25,674 nucleotides of DNA, taken from the NCBI GenBank assembly GCA_964058845.1, contig CAXKVR010000122.1, forward strand, positions 1-25,674. The letters run 5' to 3'. The notes beneath the pieces are model-generated. The model was not told the DNA's origin. It saw nothing but the letters and a program-made list of their open reading frames with translations, and did no database searches. Below, piece after piece: positions 20,140 through 25,674 of the stretch; positions within the stretch are counted from its first letter, which is position 1, and every line of letters starts with the position of its first letter. The translations under genes were made by a program, and so were the position numbers. This DNA is from Carex sylvatica (Eukaryota > Streptophyta > Magnoliopsida > Poales > Cyperaceae).

Positions 20140-20543
20140 AGGATTGTATGGGTTTATAATAGTTAGGTTAGGCTTTTGTAGGCTTGAACGTTCTCGAAAA
20201 ATATCAGACGTTACGTGCGGCCTGCATCGAATGAAAAATATCAATATGCAGTTGCAATAGGTATTGGCTGTGAATTTATTTCAGCAATAAATTGATGTAT
20301 TTTTATTTTAATAAACATAAGTTAATTATATTTTTATATATTTTCATGTTTTTGTATAATAAATATCAGTTCTGCAAATTATACAACTTAAAATGAAGCT
20401 TGAATTAATTAAAAAGTAAAAACACCACTCGTGCAACATGTTATAAATTTATTCAAGCAGTAACCCTTGTTAGTTACAGACTTGCAGTAATTTTTTTTTT
20501 GTGATAAAGATTACAGTAAAACTATTAGTTTATTTCAACGTGT
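20140..20543. other. AT-rich intergenic DNA, nothing recognised
   Basis: No gene or repeat is visible between the promoter motifs and the PPR fragment. Confidence 0.5.
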
Positions 20544-20775
20544 TTGAAGTTGGGGAATCTCGAGAAAGGCCTCGAGTTGTTCGATGAAATGCTTAATGAA
20601 GAGCACCCCATGGTGTGGTGTGCTACAATGTGCTAACTGATGGTCGCTTGAAGAAAGGCGAGTTGGACAAAGACAGATACAGAGGTACGAGCAATGCTGG
20701 CGAACAATTGTACCATGACCCCAAATGTGGGATAATGTGGTGCTTGATGGATTGTGCAAGTTCAAGGATCCCTGA
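20544..20775 (+). pseudogene. PPR-protein gene fragment, frameshifted
   Basis: On the plus strand the first frame reads KLGNLEKGLELFDEML, then stops. A shifted frame follows with a CYNVL-type stretch and LKKGELDK. After further shifts the end reads VVLDGLCKFKDP before TGA. These phrases, in this order, are typical of P-class pentatricopeptide repeats (organelle RNA-binding proteins). At least two or three frameshifts and in-frame stops break it, and only about two repeats remain. No intact PPR gene is nearby, so this looks like a dead fragment of a duplicated copy. Confidence 0.7.
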
Positions 20776-21386
20776 CCTGTGAGATATTTTCTCTTGATAC
20801 GGTTCTTGCGTGATATGTTACAAGGATTTCATGAGAGCCTGGTTTGCAATCAGGATTTCTTTAGTAGTTTAATATTCTACGAGAATATTGTTCAAAAATT
20901 CTGGTATATCTATTAAGTTCTTTCTTGTGGGGATTTTTGAAAATTTTGTTATAATTACCTGATTCACATTTTCACCAAAATTTTATCAAGCAGAGTTGGA
21001 AACTTATTTCCCGGAATTAATCTTGTCAGTGCTACATGCTTGTACGGTTGTTCCTGTGAATTTGAATTTGCATAATCTGACCATATGCTTTGCCTATTAA
21101 TACGGTTTTACTTAGTTTGGCCTACAAGATGCAAAATTTGCTACCAAAAGGAGTACAATTGAAAACACTTACTTTTCATAGACTGCTCTTGATTTGTTCG
21201 ATCAAAATATAATACATACTATAAGAAAGATTAACCATGCTATTTGTCACTATATAAACAACCAACTTTGAGAAGAGTAATTTCAAGCTTATTAAAAGTG
21301 CAAAAATGAATAGAGAAGACTTTATCCTTGTCAACCTCGTTTGACAAATTAGATCCTCAACTCAAAACTCATATCCTTTTGCTGGT
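20776..21386. other. Intergenic DNA and probable TAN1 3' UTR
   Basis: No coding feature is seen. The part just left of 21387 should carry the TAN1 3' untranslated region and polyadenylation site, but no single signal can be pinned down. Confidence 0.4.
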
Positions 21387-23297
21387 TCAAGCCCGCAAAG
21401 TAGAACTCAAACCCGGTCTCTGCTTCAGCCCAGAAGCACGCAAAGTAGAACCCAAACCCGGTCTCTGCTTCAGCCCACTAATCATGCTACCTAAGCTCTT
21501 CCTAGGTGAAATCCTTGACTTGAGAGGAGAAACCAATCTGCTAACCATCTTCGCTGGCGAAAATGAACATCTCCTGGGTTTCATTGGTTCCTCTTTCCGC
21601 ACCGGTGGCTTGATAACTTGTGCTGGTAGTGCCTTTTGGTACCTCAACTGAGTGCCTAAGCACTTAGGGGGTGACTTGATCACAAACTTATGAGGGGTCT
21701 GTACCTTTGTTGCTTTAGGTATAATAGGAGACCTTGTTTTATAGAATCTCTGCTTATTGGTACCAATGGTTGGTACAGGTGTAGAGGTAGATGGCATGAA
21801 TGTTGGGTTTGGGAACAAAACTGTTTTCTTAGCCCATGGTCGGTTTTTGGGAGAAACCCGATTTGCAGAAGTAGTAGAAGGTCTGCTTGGAATCGGTGAG
21901 ATAGATTTGAACTGGATCTTTGACCGGGCGCGAAGCCGAACGGGTGGCGACCTGGATTCACATCTGGTACCTCCTTTTTGTGGGTTTTGCTTTTCTTTGG
22001 TTCGTCTGGCGTGTAGAGGTGAAAGGTTCTGGGACCTTGTTGGATTTAATTTTGTTTGAATAGGAGTCTTAGGGGCTGTGGAGATTTTAGATAAGGTTTC
22101 AGCAGTTGAGACCAAGCTTTTTGCAAATTGACTTGCTTGAAGTATCTCTACTACTGTTTCGCCCAATAGCATTGCCGGTAATGATGTGCTTCTCCAGTCA
22201 CCTGTACACAATATGTTGTATTCTTAGGATAGATTTAGCAAAATTTATGAAGGTAGCCGAAAAGGGAGTTGCCTGTTCAACTCTTCTAAAGTCATCCACC
22301 CATTAATCGAATTCCTCCCCATGCAAACCCCCAAACAAAAAAAGATCATTAAGGGAATTAAGAATATGGATTAGAAATCAGTAATGTCAAGGATTTATCT
22401 CCCCAAGTTAAATTAGTATGAGATGAGATGAGATGTGTATTATGATTTTGGGATGCATAATACCACAACAGACTAAAAACTGGATAGCATCTAAATTTAA
22501 ATTTCAATACAAATAGGTAACAAGTTGTTATACCAGTATTTTCAGAATATCATTTAATCCCAATTCAACTCCAGATTAGAGCAATAGGCATAGGATGTCT
22601 TTTGGAGACGAGAAATGAGAATCAGAAACTTGTTTTAACAACCACATTAAGCTAAATTATTAGTCCAAACTGCTATACTCGAAATTCCTCTAGAAAATAA
22701 CAAAAGAATTAAAGGATGTGAAAAGAAATTACCAGTGGCACATCCTTGAAATTTCCCTACTGGCGATTTCTTAGCTGGAGTGCCTTTCAGCCTGCAACCA
22801 GATCAATTCACACCTCGAATCAATGAATCAGATGAACAGTTCCAAACACGAAATCAAGAAACAAAAAGAACCAACAATTTACAAAGACAGAAGAAACAAT
22901 TGACGAATTTCACGACCTTAAGGTCTCTTGTTTACATCTGAGGCTAGTTCTGAAGTAAGCTCTAGTGCTTTTCGGGCTGAGAGTTACACCAGAAACCACC
23001 TTTGATCCACCTGTAACAGTATACTGAAGTTCTTGCAACCTTGCCATGCATTGATCCACCTTCAATTACAAATCCAGCTTTTAATCACACAAATTCCCCA
23101 CAAAAAATATTTTTATTTTTTTACTAATCATGCAAATTCCCCGTTTTGTTTGATTAATCAAGCAAATTCCTTGCAAAATGATAGAAAACATTTACTAATT
23201 AGAAGGGATTTACCTTCTTTAATGTCTCTCTGACTTGATTAGGGTTAAGAGCAACCATAGCTCTTCTCAGCTTCTTAGGCGGAGTTTTAGCCACCAT
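21387..23297 (-). CDS. TAN1: Microtubule-binding protein TANGLED, 4 exons
   Basis: The coding exons are 23214-23297, 22917-23059, 22733-22791 and 21387-22201, all GT-AG, giving 366 aa. The landmarks match TANGLED along its length: an MVAKTP start, the [20 protein letters not shown] region with VVSGV and [27 protein letters not shown]...[47 protein letters not shown], a basic SPLKSR segment and [15 protein letters not shown] marks the cortical division site from preprophase band to cytokinesis and works with POK kinesins; that role is from literature knowledge. The protein is very basic and Ser/Pro-rich. It is shorter than the Arabidopsis protein (about 476 aa), mainly in the repetitive C-terminal half. 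The C-terminus carries an in-frame tandem duplication. Confidence 0.92.
21391..21480 (-). repeat. 45-bp in-frame tandem duplication in TAN1
   Basis: Two adjacent 45-bp units (21391-21435 and 21436-21480) differ at only a few bases. They encode [15 protein letters not shown] followed by [15 protein letters not shown] at the very C-terminus. The SGLKQRP motif is normally single in the TANGLED proteins I remember, so this looks lineage-specific. Confidence 0.9.
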
Positions 23298-23476
23298 CTT
23301 GTTCTCACTCTGTCTCTCTCGTCCCCTCTCTCTTTTCCAAGTTTTGAATTCGAGCGGAGTACAAATGGGGAGGACCGGCGTCTAACGGTCGGTAAGAGAG
23401 GAGGTGATAGCTGCGTTAATCGAGCAAAACGGGTGCGTTTTGTTTTATCTCTCCCTTTAAGATGAAGCAACGGCTA
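23298..23476 (-). promoter_or_regulatory. TAN1 5' leader and promoter with MSA-like elements
   Basis: Upstream of the ATG the leader is purine-rich on the coding strand (GAGAGAGGGGACGAGAGAGA). TCTAACGGTCG at 23381-23391 (plus strand) matches the mitosis-specific activator consensus YCYAACGGYYA at 10 of 11 positions. AGCAACGGCTA at 23466-23476 matches at 9 of 11. MSA elements are bound by three-repeat MYB factors and give G2/M expression, which fits a division-plane protein. The motifs are seen; function is inferred. Confidence 0.55.
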
Positions 23477-24756
23477 CTTTCTACCTTGTTCGAATTTTTA
23501 ATGCCTTTTTTTCCAACATTAACATCTGGAGCGGAGTGAACACCATGGGTCCTCTCCAATTGTGGAATTATATTGTATGATCTTTAGCAGATTCTTAAAG
23601 TACATTTTAAATCGTACGGTTAAAGTTGTAATATTAGGATATGATCTAAACCGTTAGATCTATGATAGACGGTCAGAATTTCATGAGGATATCCTATGGA
23701 ACAGCTGGAAAGAAGCGAATCTGTCCCCGTGATCAAAACCTTCCAAATTCGAGAACCGTCAGGTGGTCCAACTAGAAATAAGGATTATTCTTGTCTCAAA
23801 AGACAAAAAAGTAAACCCCCGGTCCGGACTTATGTTATTCTGATTGGGCCGACAAGCGGCCCAGAATCACACCTCATGGGGACATGCTTTTCCGGGTCTG
23901 AGTCCGCATCCAACAGTTCATATTAGTTGATCCGTTATTAAAAGTGACAGGCGGCTTTATCAAAGTCAAACAGTTCAGTTATAGGAAATTTTGGAAGTTC
24001 TTACATTCTTCCATTACATACATTTCAAATTTGTCAATAATTTTTTTCAAAAATATTTTATATACGATGGTAATATTTTACCATGTCAATGGAGTCGAAA
24101 TTACATGGATGAAAATATTTTGAGATTAAGATGAAAAATCAATAATTATTAATGTAATAAATAAATTTCATTTTTATAATTACAATGCTTTATGTCGCAT
24201 TTTAGATGGTTCACGGGCTACATTCGGTATTCTATAATATGCAATATTGCAACCATACTTTTCAGGTCTTCTATACTCGCGGTCACCTGAATTTTGTTTT
24301 CAAACAATTATAGAACCGACAAAATTATGCAAATTTATTTAACCAGGAATATAAATTGTACTATTGTGTAGTGTTTTTTACTAAGCATACTGTCCACTGA
24401 GCCCTTGCCTTGGACACACATATCGGTTCTATGATACATTGATACATCTACTGTAGTACACTTGCTGGGTGATGGTTCAAAGGTCTCTTTCTGGAAACAG
24501 AATTCCCAAATTTATTTCACCACTTCAATGTCAGTTGAGAGGGTTTTAGAAGTGGATCCGGCTTTATTCCGACGACCCATACCATCCACAACAGTGGAAC
24601 AAGACCTGCAGCAACAACTTTACCAGATTACACTCACCTAACAAAGCATACCAGATCTAAACTATCTGATATGTATTGAAATTCATACCAATAATTTAGA
24701 ACTTGAAAAATTTAAACAACTCGGTAAATCTAAGTTGTCCATATACTGATAAAACG
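23477..24756. other. Intergenic DNA with weak inverted repeats
   Basis: Around 23538-23705 ACCATGGGTCCTC faces GAGGATATCCTATGG with AACCGT/ACGGTT words between, suggesting a badly decayed foldback. A 76-codon frame at 23696-23926 has no domain. From 24000 to 24756 nothing is recognised. Confidence 0.35.
23838..23869. repeat. Short hairpin with GGGCCG stem
   Basis: TGATTGGGCCG and CGGCCCAGAATCA form a stem around a 5-base loop with one mismatch. It could be a tiny fold or the remnant of a larger element. No role is assigned. Confidence 0.5.
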
Positions 24757-24764
24757 GTTTAGAT

Positions 24765-25152
24765 TAGGGGTGTAAACCAGTGATCTTACCGTATCCGTTA
24801 TAATTTTTCGGATACGGATACGGATCGGATATCGGATGGATACGGATATTTTTCATAATTAGCTTGTTAGATACAAAACATCTATTATATTACTAAAATA
24901 TTAGTCACTAATTATGTCATAGTGTATAATATTGTTTATCAAAATATATATATATATGTAATTTAATAAATTAATTTAAGAATATATATCACATTTGTTG
25001 TGATTTAAAGTATAAATGGTCGGATACGGATAGTAAAATACATTACTGTATCCTCATTCGTTATAATTTTTCGGATACAGATACAGATCGAATAATTTAA
25101 GTACTTTTTTGAATTCGGATTCGGATGATTATCCGATCCGTTTACACCCCTA
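24765..25152. mobile_element. hAT-type MITE with perfect 8-bp target duplication
   Basis: The ends are TAGGGGTGTAAAC (left) and GTTTACACCCCTA (right), perfectly inverted. GTTTAGAT flanks both sides (24757-24764 and 25153-25160), giving an exact 8-bp target duplication as expected for hAT. The body is full of CGGATACGGAT and ATCCGATCCG words and has an AT-rich core with a short TA run near 24947. Length is 388 bp and no coding capacity remains. Confidence 0.92.
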
Positions 25153-25160
25153 GTTTAGAT

Positions 25161-25674
25161 ACGATATCGGATAAGTGTTTGTCCCTTTGAATAAAAACTC
25201 ATAAAAAAATAAGCCATTTTAAATTCTCGTAATTCCACCTAGGAATGACACGTGTATATACTTGGAAATTCAGATTACAAATTAGTAGCAAAATCACACC
25301 ATCAACTTCCCGTGATCTCTAAATATCCCATTATGTGTGTGTCTCACTTGTCGTGTCGGCTTCAAAATAAAACACGAGCATAATTTTTTTTTTTTTTTTA
25401 ATGTTTTCTTTTTTAGTTACAAGATATGCGGTAGATGACAGATGCCAATTTCTGATAGTGATACCTCTGAAAGGCCCAACTTCCCGACATCGTGCTTGCG
25501 TGAAAAATGTGAGATTTAAGCTCGTTTATAATGTACTCGTAATTTTTTTTTTTTAAGAAAAATTGGTGCCAGAGCCTTCGTTATTTAGTTAGAAATTTGT
25601 GCATTGTTATTTAACAAAAAAAAAAATTAGTTAAGATAAAGATGAAATGTATGCTTTTTATCAGTATATTGAGC
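25161..25674. other. Intergenic DNA with two poly-T tracts
   Basis: CACGAGCATAATTTTTTTT near 25373 and GTACTCGTAATTTTTTTT near 25533 are similar to each other and bracket a somewhat G+C-richer 140-bp patch. This could be a retroposed fragment, but no A or B box or target duplication is clear. Confidence 0.35.

Noticed and set aside
21328..22306. Several open frames opposite and overlapping TAN1 exon 4
   Set aside because: Shadow frames of the real, long, repeat-containing TAN1 exon.
1..25674. CRISPR array, operons or bacterial ribosome binding sites
   Set aside because: The spliced plant-type genes and MITEs show eukaryotic nuclear DNA. The only regular repeat array (1680-3424) has no unique spacers.

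Overview
This is nuclear DNA of a flowering plant. It is AT-rich, its genes are split by short GT-AG introns, and the proteins are plant-type, including the plant-specific division-plane protein TANGLED. The species cannot be named from the sequence. Three spliced genes can be rebuilt exon by exon with consistent reading frames. All lie on the minus strand in the right half of the window.

Bases 1-13,000 hold no intact gene I can support. They are a graveyard of foldback and miniature inverted-repeat elements. The most striking is a 2.23-kb foldback element (1449-3678) with near-identical ends and a perfect 9-bp target duplication. Its arms are built from tandem ~177-bp units, five on the left and six in opposite orientation on the right. 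Others are a second Mutator-like foldback (343-753), a hAT-type MITE (11911-12299), several inverted repeats without clear target duplications, two copies of a tRNA-like dispersed repeat, and one SINE-like stretch. Two short exon-like open segments (6910-7092 and 7796-7945, both minus) may be gene relics or small exons.

From 13,276 the window is genic. A SirB1/transglutaminase-core-like protein with a probable plastid transit peptide occupies 13276-16196 (8 exons, 421 aa); its last intron contains a foldback insertion. A small basic protein (3 exons, 89 aa, UPF0390-like by recollection) lies at 19174-19965, with telo-box and site II motifs upstream. TAN1 occupies 21387-23297 (4 exons, 366 aa). 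It has an exact in-frame 45-bp tandem duplication at its C-terminus and MSA-like mitotic elements in its promoter. Between the last two genes is a broken PPR gene fragment on the plus strand. The right end carries a clean hAT-type MITE (24765-25152) with a perfect 8-bp target duplication.

The three genes are unrelated housekeeping or cell-division genes and do not form a pathway. The candidate for an undescribed system is the satellite-armed foldback element at 1449-3678.
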